Source of the DNA: Eriocheir sinensis
Lineage: Eukaryota; Arthropoda; Malacostraca; Decapoda; Varunidae
Length of the DNA: 64,000 nt
Assembly: GCF_024679095.1 (NCBI RefSeq)
Contig: NC_066570.1
Coordinates: forward strand, 10,107,804 to 10,171,803
Reading direction: 5' to 3'
Positions 12,601 through 23,637 of the stretch are shown here, one piece after another; positions within the stretch are counted from its first letter, which is position 1; every line of letters begins with the position of its first letter. A program made the position numbers and the translations under genes. The notes under the pieces are model-generated. The model was not told the DNA's origin. It worked only from the letters and a program-made list of their open reading frames with translations, and ran no database searches.

Positions 12601-14463
12601 TTTCATCTGCTCCTCAATATCGATGTGCTTTCACCTGCTTCTTAATATCGATTTGCTTTCACCTGCTTCTCAATATCGAGGTACTTTCACCTGCTTCTTA
12701 ATTTTGAAGTGCTTTCATCTGCTCCTTAATATCGAGGTGCTTTCATCTGCTCCTCAATATCGATATGCTTTCACCTGCTTTTCAATATCGATTTACTTTC
12801 ACCCGCTTCTCAATATCGATTTGTTTTCACCTGCTCCTCAACATCGATTTGCTTTCACCGGGTCCTCAATATCGATTTGCCTTCACCTGCTCCACAACAT
12901 CGATATGCCTTCACCTGCTCCTCAACATCGATTTGCCTTCACCTGCTCCTCAACATCGATTTGCCTTCACCTGCTCCTCAATATCGATTTGCCTTCACCT
13001 GCTCCTCAACATCGAATTGCTTTCACCTGCTCCTCAATATCGATTTGCCTTCACCTGCTCCTCATCATCGATTTGCTTTCACCTGCTCCTCAATATCGAT
13101 TTGCCTTCACCTGCTCCTCAATATCGATTTGCTTTCACCTGCTTCTCAATATCAATGTGCTTTCACCTGCTCTTCAATATCGATGTGCTTTCACCTACTT
13201 CTTAGTATCGATGTGCTTTCACCTGCTTCTCAATATCGATGTGCTTTCACCTGCTCCTCAATATCGATGTGCTTTCACCTGCTTCTCAGTTTCGATGTGC
13301 TTTCACCTGCTTCTCAATATCGAGGTACTTTCAACTGCTCCTCAATATCAAGGTGCTTTAAGCTGTTCCCCAGTATCGAAGTGCTTTCACTTGGTACTCA
13401 ATATCGAGGTGCTTTTATCTACTCCTCAATATCGAGGTGCTTTCATCTACTCCCCAATTTCGATGTGCTTTCACTTGGTACTCAATATCGAGGTGCTTTT
13501 ATGTACTCCTCAATATCGAGGTGCTTTCATCTACTCCTCAATATCGAGGTACTTTCGTCTGCTGCTCAATAACCAGGTGCTTTCATCTGCTCCTCAGTAT
13601 CGAGGTGCTTTCATCTGCTCCTCAATATCAAGGTGCTATCATCTGCTCCTCAATATCAAGGTGCTATCATCTGCTCCTAAATATCAAGGTGCTTTCATCT
13701 GCTCCTCAATATCGAGGTGCTTTCATCTGCTCTTCAATATCAATGTGCTTTCATATGCTCCTCTATATCGATGTGCTTTCACCTGCTCCTCAATATCGAA
13801 TTCTTTTTATCTGCTCCACAATATCGAGATTCTTTCATCTGCTCCTCAATATGAAGGTGCTTTCATCTGCTCCTCAATATGAAGGTGCTTTCATCTGCTC
13901 CTCAATAACGAGGTGCTCTCCTCTTCTCATCATTATAGAGGTGCTATCATCTGTTCCCCAATATCGATAAGCTTTCATCTGATTCCTCAATATCAATGTG
14001 CTTTCATCTGCTCCCCAATATCGATATGCTTTCATCTGATTCCTCAATATCAAGGTGCTCTCATCTGCTCCTCAATATCGAGGTGCTTTCATCTGCTCCT
14101 TTATATGGAGCTGTTTACATCTGCTCTTCAATATCAAGGTGCTCTCACCTTCTCCTCAATATCGAGGTGCTATCATCTGCTCCTCAATATAGAGTTGCTT
14201 TCATCTGCTCCTCAATATGGAGCTGTTTACATCTGCTTCTCAATATCAAGGTGCTTTATATCTCTTCCTGAATATCAAGGTGCTTTCATCTGCTCCTCAA
14301 TATCGAGGTGCTTTCATCTGCTCTTCAATATCGATGTGCTTTCATCTGCTCCTCAATATCAAGGTGCTTTCATTTTCACCTCAATATCGAGGTGCTTTCA
14401 CCTGCTCCTTAATATCGAGGTGCTTTCACCTGCTCCCCAATATCGATGTGCTTTCACCTGCTC
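6644..14463 (+). repeat. 28-bp minisatellite, block B (largest plus-orientation block)
   Basis: This is about 7.8 kb of the same 28-bp unit in the same orientation as block A. Local sub-families are visible. At 12,780-13,320 the core is mostly CGATTTGC or CGATGTGC with CACCTG, while 10,440-10,760 is dominated by CTATCATCTG. A variant with GGAGCTGTTTACATCT recurs near 8,370, 8,625, 10,300, 14,105 and 14,220, a sign of segmental copying within the array. Open frames of up to about 550 residues are by-products of the repeat. Confidence 0.95.
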
Positions 14464-16367
14464 TTGATATTGAGGAGCAGATGAAAGGACCTCGATATTG
14501 ACGAGCAGGTGAAGGCACATCGATATTGAGGAGCAGATTAAAGCACCTCGATATTGACGAGCACCTGATAGCACCTCGATATTGAGGAACAGGTGAAAGC
14601 ACCTCGATGTTGAGGAGGATAAGCAGATGAGGAGCAGATATCTGTTGAGGAGATGATATCGATATTGATGAAAGCACCTCGATATTGAGGAGCAGATGAA
14701 AGCACTTGATATTGAGGAGCAGATGAAAGCATCGATATTGAAGAGCAGATGAAACCACCTCGATATTGAGGAGCAGATGAAAGCACCTCGATATTGAGGA
14801 GCAGATGAAAGCACCTCGATATTGAGGAGCAGATGAAAGCACCTTGATATTGATGAGGAGCAGATGAAAGCACCTCGATATTGAGGAGCAGATGAAAGCA
14901 CCTCGATATTGAGGAGCAGATGAAAGCATCGATATTGAGGAGCAGATGAATATCGATATTGAGGCAGATAAAAGCACCTCGATATTGAGGAGCAGACGAA
15001 AGCACCTCCATATTGAGGAGCAGATGAAAGCACATCGATATTGAGGAGCAGATGAAAGCACCTCGATATTGAGCACATGATAGCACATCGATATTGAGGA
15101 GCAGCAGATGAAAGCAACTCGATATTGAGGAGGAGATGAAAGAACATCGATATTAAAGTGCAGATGATAGCACCTCGATATTGAGAGCAGATGAAAGTAC
15201 CTCGATATTGAGGAACATATGAAAGGACATCGATATTGAGGAGCACATGATACCTCGATCGATGTTGAGGGCAGATGAAAGAACATCGATATTGAGGAAC
15301 AGATGATAGCACCTCGATATTTAAGAGCAGATGAAAGTACCTCGATATTGAGGAGCAGATGAAAGCACCTCGATATTGAGAGCATATTAAAGCACCTCGA
15401 TATTGAGGAGCAGACGAAAGCACCTCGATATTGATAAGCAGACGAAAGCATATCGATATTGAGGAGCAGATGAAAGCACCTCGATATTGAGGAGCAGATG
15501 AAAGCACCTCGATATTGAGGGCAGATGAAAGCACCTCGATATTGAGGAGTAGATGAAAGCAACTCGATATTGAGGAGTAGATGAAAGCAACTCGATATTG
15601 AGGAACAGATGAAAGCCTCTCGATATTGAGGAGCACATGATACCACCTCGATATTGAGGAGCAGATGAAAAAACATCGATATTGAGGAGCAGATGAAAGT
15701 ACCTCGATATTGAGGAGCAGATGAAAGCACCTTTTTATTGAGGAGCAGATGAAAGCACCATGATATTGAGAAGCAGATGAAAGCACCTTAATATTAAGGA
15801 GCAGATGAAAGCATCTCGATATTGATGAGCAGATGAAGGCACAACAATATTGAGTAGCAGATGAAAGCACATCGATATTGAGGGCAGATGAAGCACATCG
15901 ATATTGAGAGCAGATGAAAGCACCTTGATATTGAGGAGCAGATGAAAGCACATCGATATTGAGGAGCAGATGAAAGCACCTTGATATTGAGGAGCAGATG
16001 AAAGCACCTCGATATTGATGAGCAGATGAAAGCACATCGATATTGAGGAGCAGATGAAAGCACCTCGATATTGAGGAGCAGATGAAAGCACATCGATATT
16101 GAGGAGCAGATGAAAGCACCTCGATATTGAGGAGCAGGTGAAAGCACATCGATATTGAGGAGCAGATGATAGCACATTGATACTGAGGAGCAGATGAAAG
16201 CACCTTGATAATGAGGAGCAGATGAAAACACCTTGATATTGAGGAGCAGATGAAAACAGTCGTTATTGAGGAGCAGATGAAACCACCACGTTATTGAGGA
16301 GCAGATGATAGCACCTCGATATTGATGAGCAGATGAAAGCATATCATTTTTGAGGAGCAGATGATAG
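14464..16367 (-). repeat. 28-bp minisatellite, block C, inverted orientation
   Basis: From about 14,464 the unit is the reverse complement of blocks A and B (core GATATTGAGGAGCAGATG). The first kilobase is unusually indel-rich: monomers are shortened or stretched at 14,625-14,700, 14,940-14,960, 15,060-15,075 and 15,240-15,270. Farther right the spacing is regular. The switch point is therefore flanked by a disturbed zone. Confidence 0.95.
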
Positions 16368-16788
16368 TGTTGGTGGTAGCGAGTGTTCTAAGTGCTAATC
16401 GGTTCACGGATAGAGAAAGTCATATCCGCCAGGGTTACTTTATTGGACAAAACTTACACAGCTCATCACGACAAGGACAACACATAGGATAGGTGTTTGT
16501 TTGTGTATGCGTTTGTGTGAATGTTGTTTGTGTAGGTTAACATTTAAGTGTTGGTGTATGTGTGGAACAATGTGTAACGGTGGACAACAAGAGAACGTGG
16601 ACGGACAGTCAAAGGTAAACGAATACAAGGAAAGTTAACGATGAAGACGCGACAAGACAGACTGGCAGACACAGTGACGATGGACATTACATGAAAACAC
16701 TGAGAATCTTAGTCTCTCTTTGCAGCACCCCATTTTCTTGTCACTGAGGGGAAGGAACACGGAATTTGAGCGGTGACTGCTACAATAG
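16364..16788. mobile_element. Putative solo LTR with 4-bp target duplication
   Basis: A 417-bp non-satellite segment (16,368-16,784) begins TGTTGG and ends CTACA, the TG...CA ends of an LTR, and is flanked by ATAG at 16,364-16,367 and 16,785-16,788. The duplicated satellite segment near 24,400-24,415 has the matching unfilled site, GATGATAG running straight into CACCTCGATATTAATG. No gag, pol or env-like frame is present, so it is a solo LTR or a non-autonomous element with similar ends. The strand and superfamily cannot be told. A 4-bp duplication would fit several LTR groups. Confidence 0.7.
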
Positions 16789-19610
16789 CACCTCGATATT
16801 AATGAGCAGATGAAAGCACATCGATATTGAGGAGCAGATAGAAGCACCTCGATATTCAGGAGCAGGTGAAAGCACATCGAGATTGGGGAGTAGGTGAAAG
16901 AACCAAGATATTGAGGAGCAGATGAAAGCACCTTGATATTGAGGAGCAGATGAAAGCACCTCGATATTGAGGAGCATTTGAAAGCACATCGATATTGAGG
17001 AGGAGGTGAAAGCACATCGATATTGAGGAGCATTTGAAAGCAATTCGATATTGAGGAGCAGATAAAAGCACCTTGATATAGAGGAGCAGATTAAAGCACC
17101 TCGATATTCAGGAGCAGATGAAAGCACCTTTATACTGAGGAGCAGATGAAAGCAACTTAATATTGAGTTCAGAAGAAAGCATTTCGATATCGAGGAGCAG
17201 ATGAAAGAACATAGATATTGAGGAGCAGATGAAACCACCTTGATATTGAGGAGCAGATGAAAGCACCTTGATATTGAGGAGCAGATGAAAATAGCTCAAT
17301 ATTGAGGAGCAGATGAAAGGACCTCTTTATTGAGGATCAGATGATATCACCTCGATATTGAGGAGCAGATGAAAGCAGAGCGATATTGGGGAGCAGATGA
17401 TAACACCTCGATATTAATGAGCAAATGAAAGCACATCGATACTGAGGAGCAGATGAAAGCACATCGATATTGAGGTGCAGATGGAAGCACCTCGATATTG
17501 AGGAGCAGGTGAAAGCACACTGATATTGGGAAGCGGGTGAAAGCACCTTGATATTGAGGAAGCACCTCGATATTGAGGAGCAGATGAAAGCACCTTGATA
17601 CTGAGGAGAAGATAAAAGCACCTTAATATAGAGGAGCAGATGAAAGCACCTTGATGTTGAGGAGCAGATGAAAGCACCTCGATATTGAGGAGCTGATGAA
17701 AGCACCTCGATGTTGAGGAGCAGATGAAAGCACCTAGTTATTGAGGAGCAGATGAAAGCACCTCGATATTGAGGAGCAGATGAAAGCACCTAGATATTGA
17801 GGAGCAGATGAAAGCACCTCGATATTAATGAGCATATGAAAGCACATCAATATTGAGGAGCAAGTGAAAGCACCTTGTTATTGAGGAGCAGATGAAAGCA
17901 CCCTGATATTGAGGAGTACTTGAAAGCACATCGATATTGACGAGCAGACGAAAGCAGCTTGATATTGAGAAGCAGATGAAAGCACCTCGATATTGAGGAG
18001 CAGGTGAAAGAACTTCGATTTTGAGGAGCAGATGAAAGCACCTTGATATGGAGAAGCAGATGAAAGCAGCTCGATATTGAGGAGCTGGTGAAAGCACATC
18101 GATATTGAGGAGCCGATGATAGCACCTCGATTTTGAGGAGCAGATGAAACCACCTCAATATTGAGGAGCTGATGAAAGCACTTTGATATTGAGGTGCAGA
18201 TGAAAGCACACCGATATTGAGGAGCAGATGAAAGCACCTTGATATTGAGGAGCAGATAAAAGCACCTTGATATTGAGGAGCAAGTGAAAGCACCTCGATA
18301 TTGAGGAGCAGATGATAGGACCTCGATATTGATGAGCAGATGAAAGCACATCGGTATTGGGGAGCAGATGATAGCACCTCGATATTGATGAGCAGATGAT
18401 AGTACCTCGATATTGATGAGCAGATGAAGGCACATCGGTATTGGTGAGCAGATGATAGAACCTTGATATTGAGGAGCAGATGATAGCACCTTGATATTGA
18501 GGAGCAAGTGAAAACACCTCGATATAGTGGAGCAGATGAAAGCACATCGATATTGAGGAGCAGATGATAGGACCTCGATATTGATGAGCAGATGAAAGCA
18601 CATCGGTATTGGGGAGCAGATGATATCACCTCGATATTGAGGAGCAGATGATAGCACCTCGATATTGATGAGCAGATGAAAGCAAATCGGTATTGGTGAG
18701 CAGATGATAGCACCTTGATATTGAGGAGCAGATGATAGCACCTCGATATTGATGAGCAGATGAAAGCACATCGGTATTGGGGAGCAGATGAAAGCACATC
18801 GATATTGAGGAGCAGATGATAGGACCTCGATATTGATGAGCAGATGAAAGCACATCGGTATTGGGGAGCAGATGATAGCACCTCGATATTGAGGAGCAGA
18901 TGAAAGCACATCAATATTGAGGATCAGATGAAAGCACATCGATATTGAGGAGCAGATTAAAGCACCTCGATATTGAGGAGCAGGTGAATGCACATCGATA
19001 TTGAGGAGCAGATGAAAGCACATCGGTACTGAGGAACAGATGATAGCACGTTGATACGGAGGAGCAGATGAAAGCAACTTGATATTGAGGAGCAGTAAAA
19101 AGAACCTCGTTACAGAGGAGCAGATGTAAGCACATATATATTGAGGAGCAGATAAAAGCACCTTGATAATGAAGAGCAGATGAAAGCACCTCGTTATTAA
19201 GGAGCAGATGATAGCACCTCGATATTGATGAGCAGATGAAAGCACATCGATATTGGGGAGCAGATGATACCACCTCCATATTAAAGAGCAGATGAAAGAA
19301 CATCGATGTTGAGGAGCAGATGAAAGCACATCGATATTGAGGAGCAGATGAAAGCACCTTTATATTAAGGAGCAGATGAAAGCAGCTCGATAATGAGGAG
19401 CATTTGAAAGCACATCGATATTGAGGAGCAGATGAAAGCACCTTGATATAGAGGAGCAGATGTAAGCACCTTGATATTGAGGAGCAGATGAAACCACCTT
19501 GATATTGAGGAGCAAATGAAATTACCTTGATATAGAGGAGCAGATGAAAGCACCTCAATATTGAGGAGCAGATGAAAGCACCTTGATATTGAGGAGCAGA
19601 TGAAACCACC
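16785..19610 (-). repeat. 28-bp minisatellite, block D
   Basis: This block has inverted-orientation monomers. The stretch 16.79-18.2 kb is paralogous to 24.41-26.0 kb, sharing private variants such as the short monomer ATATTGAGTTCAG, GATATTGAGGAAGCACCTCG and GGGAAGCGGG. The stretch 18.3-18.9 kb has a local repeat of monomer groups with GATGAGCAGATGAAAGCACAT followed by CGGTATTGGGGAGC. Confidence 0.94.
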
Positions 19611-20709
19611 TGCATCTCCCTCTTCCCTTCCACTCCTCCAACCGCTTCTCTTCTCTCCTCCCCTCTCCCCTCTCCTCACCCGCCATCTCCCCACTCCACA
19701 CCCACCATACTTCCCTTCCCTTCTGCCGCCGCTGACTCTCATTCATCACCCCTCTCTCCCCTTTCCTCCACCTCTTCCCTCCCTTCCGTCTCTTCCTGCT
19801 CTTCCTCGCATTCTCTCTCCTTGTCCTCCCCCACATCACCTCCCCCCTCCTCTGCTACCACTACCTCCCCCGCCTCCTCCTCCTCCTCCCCGCATCCTCC
19901 TCTCCCTCCTCCCCTGCCTCCCCACCACCTCCGCCACCACCTCAGCCACCTCCTCCTCCCCCTCCCCTTCGACATCCCTTCCTCTCTCTCCTTCTTCCAC
20001 TCATCGTCCTCCTCCTCCTCCTCCTCCTCCTCCTCCTCCTCCTCCTCCTCCTCCTCCTCCCCTCCTCCTCCTCCCTCCTCCTCCTCCCTCCCCTGCCCCC
20101 TCCTCTCCTCCTCCTCCTAGCTTCCTTCCGTCTACTGACAAAGTTAATAAGAAGAAAGTACTGGTGGTTGGGGACTCTCAAGTCAGGTTCATTGACAGGT
20201 ACATTTGTTCAAGGGATAAGGAAAATAGGCTTCGAGTGTGCTTTCCCGGGGCAGGCATCCAGCACGTATCTGACAGAATGGAGGAAATTTTAGCAGGAGG
20301 GACACAGCCAATCGTCTTCTGCAGTTACGGTGGTACTGACATCGGTACGGTGGGTAGCGAAGAGATATTGCGGCGCTTCAGGGAATCGTTTGCTAACGTG
20401 AGGGCCTTCGGGGGGGTGCCGGCTGTTTGTGGGGTTTTGCCGAGGAGGGGGTTGGGAGAGGGAGGGCTTTCCAGAGCCTTAGCAGTAAACAGCAGGCTGG
20501 CGGCCCACTGTAAGCGAACTGGTTGGCTTGTCCTTGACAATTGGGACCTCTTCTACAATAAAGGCACCTTGTATGCCAAGGATGGCGTGCACCTGTCACT
20601 CCAGGGGTGGAGGTTCTCGCAGACTCCCTCGAGCGATCACTTAGCACCCTACAGGATTTTTAGAGTAGGCGAGGGGAGGGCCTGTCAGTGCATCGCAGAC
20701 TGGGACTAG
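19600..20709 (+). CDS. CR1 ORF1: proline-rich N-terminus plus SGNH/GDSL esterase domain
   Basis: The open frame is 369 residues, but its first codons lie in satellite DNA, so the native start is unknown. Residues about 5-175 are a Pro/Ser/Leu-rich low-complexity region partly produced by a CCT microsatellite. From about residue 183 there is an SGNH-hydrolase-like domain: VVGDSQVRFID (block I with the nucleophile Ser), CSYGGTDIG (block III, where Thr replaces the usual Asn of GGND), and YAKDGVHLSLQGW (block V, the Asp-x-x-His pair). Esterase-type ORF1 proteins are known in CR1 and L2 LINEs and are thought to help retrotransposition by binding RNA or membranes; that role is family knowledge. 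The frame ends 22 bp inside the ORF2 frame, which suggests coupled translation. No stop interrupts it. Confidence 0.8.
   Translation: MKPPASPSSLPLLQPLLFSPPLSPLLTRHLPTPHPPYFPSLLPPLTLIHHPSLPFPPPLPSLPSLPALPRILSPCPPPHHLPPPLLPLPPPPPPPPPRILLSLLPCLPTTSATTSATSSSPSPSTSLPLSPSSTHRPPPPPPPPPPPPPPPPPPLLLLPPPPPSPAPSSPPPPSFLPSTDKVNKKKVLVVGDSQVRFIDRYICSRDKENRLRVCFPGAGIQHVSDRMEEILAGGTQPIVFCSYGGTDIGTVGSEEILRRFRESFANVRAFGGVPAVCGVLPRRGLGEGGLSRALAVNSRLAAHCKRTGWLVLDNWDLFYNKGTLYAKDGVHLSLQGWRFSQTPSSDHLAPYRIFRVGEGRACQCIADWD
20006..20118. repeat. (CCT)n microsatellite inside CR1 ORF1
   Basis: A CTC/CCT trinucleotide tract, pure at about 20,007-20,062 and then impure, encodes the proline or serine runs of the ORF1 N-terminal region. 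It is in phase with ORF1, so it expands without breaking that frame. Confidence 0.9.
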
Positions 20710-23560
20710 GGGCGCAGGAGAAATCGAAAGGATATAAGAAAGGATGGGCTAACGGCTTATTACACAACAGTAGGAGTCTCAGGAACAAGATAGATCTACT
20801 GAGGGGAAAGCATGTGTCGAAATTCGACATTTTAGCTATCACGGAAACATGGGTAGATACTGCCAACAAAAACTTCATGTCTGAGTATGAAATAGATGGT
20901 TACCAGATGTTTCACAAAGATAGAAAGGGAAGAAGGGGAGGGGGGGTGGCACTTTATGTTAAAGACACACTTAAATGTTCCGCTAACAACTCTATTCAAA
21001 CAAATGGCGACTCAGAATCAGTTTGGGTGGACGTCCACAAAGGGAAGGACAAACTAATTCTAGGGGTTCTTTACAGGCCACCCAACCTCAGCAGGCAGGA
21101 CACTGATATATTACTACAAGAGGTAGGCAGGGCGAGCAGGAGCAAAAATGTCTGCATAATGGGGATTTTAACTATAGGAATATAGATTGGGAAGGCGTGG
21201 TGGGTGATCTAGAGTCTGAGGATTTTCTGAAAGTAATAAAAGATAATTTTCTCAAGCAGACAGTAACAGAGACCACCTTGGGTAAAAACATTCTGGACTT
21301 GGTCTTAACTAACACCGAGTATATGATCAGCGAGCTAGATGTTGGGGGAGAATTAGGTGGCAGTGATCACAAGGAAATTAGGTTTAAATTAGACTGGGCG
21401 GTGACCCATGAACTCAACCCGGTGTTGGTGCCCGACTTTAGAAGAGCTGATTATGAGGGGCTCAGAAAACACCTTGAGGAGGTAAATTGGGAAACCTTAG
21501 GGCTGGATGAGGGCCAGATCTCAGGGCTGGAGCCGGAAAGACAGGGGAACCATGTAGAAATGACCTACAATAATTTAGTTAGAGAAATTGCAGAGGGTCA
21601 GAGACAGCATATCCCTTACCAAGCACGTAGGAAGGAAAATAACGACCCCAAATGGATGACCCGCAGACTCAAGCATGAAATAGGCTTGAAGAGAGGAATT
21701 TATAGGAAAATAAAGAACGGAGAGATCCACCTCAGGGGTAGGTATGTTGAGCTAGCCAGGTCGGTGAAGAAGAACACACGCCTTGCAAAAAGAAATTATG
21801 AGATTAGGGTAGCCAACGAGGCCAAGAGCGATCCCAAGGGCTTCTTCAAATTGTACAGGACGAAAACAAGGGACAGAATTGGACCGTTGAAAACAAACAC
21901 AGGCGAGCTCGTTGAGAATGGAGAAGATATGAGCCAAATGATGAATGACTATTTCCTCTCAGTTTTCACGCAGGAAAATCTAACAACCATTCCGGAGAGA
22001 GTTCAGATATATGAGGGTGACGAGAACGACAAGTTGAGGGATGTGATCATCACTAGGCAAGTAGTCCAGGATGAGATTGGTAGGTTGAAGAAAAACAAAT
22101 CGCCGGGCCCAGACGAAGTATTCCCAAGGGTTCTGAAAGAGTGCAAGGAAGTCCTTAGTGGCCCCCTTGCCGATATCTTTAAAATGTCGGTAAATTCTGG
22201 GTATGTGCCCAATCAATGGAAAGTAGCTAATGTGACGCCGATTTTCAAAAAGGGAGACAAGTCAGCCACCTCAAACTATCGCCCAATTAGCTTAACATCA
22301 GTTGTGGGAAAGATGTTAGAGTCGATTATAGCCAGGAGCATTCGGGACCATCTAGAAAAGCATAATTTAATTCATGACTCACAACATGGGTTCACAAAGG
22401 GTAGGTCTTGCCTTACTAACCTGTTGTCCTTCTACACTAAAGTAATCGAGGCGGTTGACAGAGATGAAAACTATGACATATTATATCTAGATTTTAGTAA
22501 AGCGTTCGACAAAGTCCCTCATCACCGGCTATTACTAAAATTACAGGCTCACGGCGTAGATGGGAAAGTTTTGAGCTGGATCAGGGCGTGACTTAGTGGT
22601 AGGAAGCAGAGAGTGCAAATCAATGGTAGGAAATCTGAATGGGGCAGTGTTACGAGTGGAGTCCCACAGGGGTCGGTGCTGGGTCCTCTGCTTTTTATTA
22701 TTTACATCAATGACTTGGACACAGGAATCAGTAGCGATGTCAGTAAGTTCGCAGATGATACCAAGATCGGTAGAGTAATCCAATCAGACAGCGACGCTAC
22801 CGTTCTCCAGGATGAGCTTGACAGACTATACGATTGGGCGAGGAAGTGGCAGATGGAATTCAATGTCGGGAAGTGTAGCATTTTGAGTGTAGGTAGGAAT
22901 AACCCCTTACACAATTACTCCTTAAATGACACTCCTCTAAGCAGGTCTGGGCGGGAGAGAGACTTAGGAGTCCTAGTGAGCGCTGACCTCCGTCCTAGGG
23001 CTCAATGCATTCAGGCTAAAAATCGGGCAAACAGAGTACTAGGTTTCATCTCAAGGAGCGTGAGCAATAGGAGCGCTGAAGTCATCCTCAAACTTTACTT
23101 AGCACTAGTTCGACCTCATCTCGATTATGCAGTTCAGTTCTGGTCCCCCTATTATAGAATGGATATCAAGATGTTAGAATCTGTACAGAGGAGGATGACG
23201 AAGATGATTCAGGGGGTGAGGAACTTGCCTTATGAAGACAGGCTAAAGCAGTTAAATCTACACTCTCTAGAAAGGCGAAGGGTGCGAGGAGACTTGATCG
23301 AAGTTTATAAATGGATGAAGGGATTTAATAAAGGGGATGTCAATAAAATTTTGAGAGTGAAAGAGCCAGGTAGGACACGTGGCAATGGTTTTAAGTTAGA
23401 CAAGTTCAGAATCAACAAAGACATAGGCAAGAATTGGTTCACTAATAGAGTGGTGGACGAATGGAACAGGCTTGGGAGCCATGTTGTGGGTGCCAATACC
23501 ATAGATACATTCATGAAGAGGTTAGATAAAGCCATGGATGGTGAGGTAAGGTGGGGTTGA
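20688..23560 (+). pseudogene. CR1 ORF2: APE endonuclease and reverse transcriptase, two lesions
   Basis: The product would nick target DNA and copy the element's RNA into it. The endonuclease part has LLHNSRSLRNKIDLL, ITETWVD (catalytic Glu), YRPPN and GGSDHKEIRF. The RT part has YRPISLTSVVGKMLE, QHGFTKGRSCLTNLL, YLDFSKAFDKVPHHRL (motif A), [15 protein letters not shown] (motif B) and KFADDTKIG (motif C), then the thumb with YAVQFWSPYYR. The frame breaks near 21,165, where a run of three G replaces four before the conserved Asp-Phe-Asn, and at 22,589 a TGA stands where Trp is expected (RAW-LSGRKQ). It overlaps ORF1 by 22 bp and has no ATG near its start (the frame opens on GTG), so translation probably depended on reinitiation after ORF1. 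Confidence 0.9.
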
Positions 23561-23637
23561 GTGTACAGGAGCTGCCTTGTATAGGCCAACCGGCCTCTTG
23601 CAGACTCCTTACGTTCTTATGTTCTTATGTTCTTATG

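Larger units (their letters stand above)
19611..23637 (+). mobile_element. CR1-clade LINE retrotransposon inserted in the satellite
   Basis: This is a nearly full-length non-LTR retrotransposon bounded on both sides by 28-bp satellite. It has ORF1 (SGNH esterase type), an overlapping ORF2 (APE endonuclease plus RT), a short 3' UTR (CAGGAGCTGCCTTGTATAGG region) and a 3' terminus made of tandem 8-bp GTTCTTAT units at 23,613-23,637. A terminal 8-bp repeat in place of poly-A is a hallmark of CR1 elements. No target duplication is evident, also usual for CR1. Only a frame change near 21,165 and one stop at 22,589-22,591 spoil ORF2, so the insertion is young compared with the other LINEs here. Confidence 0.93.

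Noticed and set aside
3777..14463. CRISPR array
   Set aside because: The repeats are contiguous with no unique spacers, the unit evolves by point changes, and the context is eukaryotic.
16368..16784. A host exon or ncRNA between satellite blocks
   Set aside because: TG...CA ends, the 4-bp flanking duplication and the matching empty site at about 24,410 fit an LTR insertion better.
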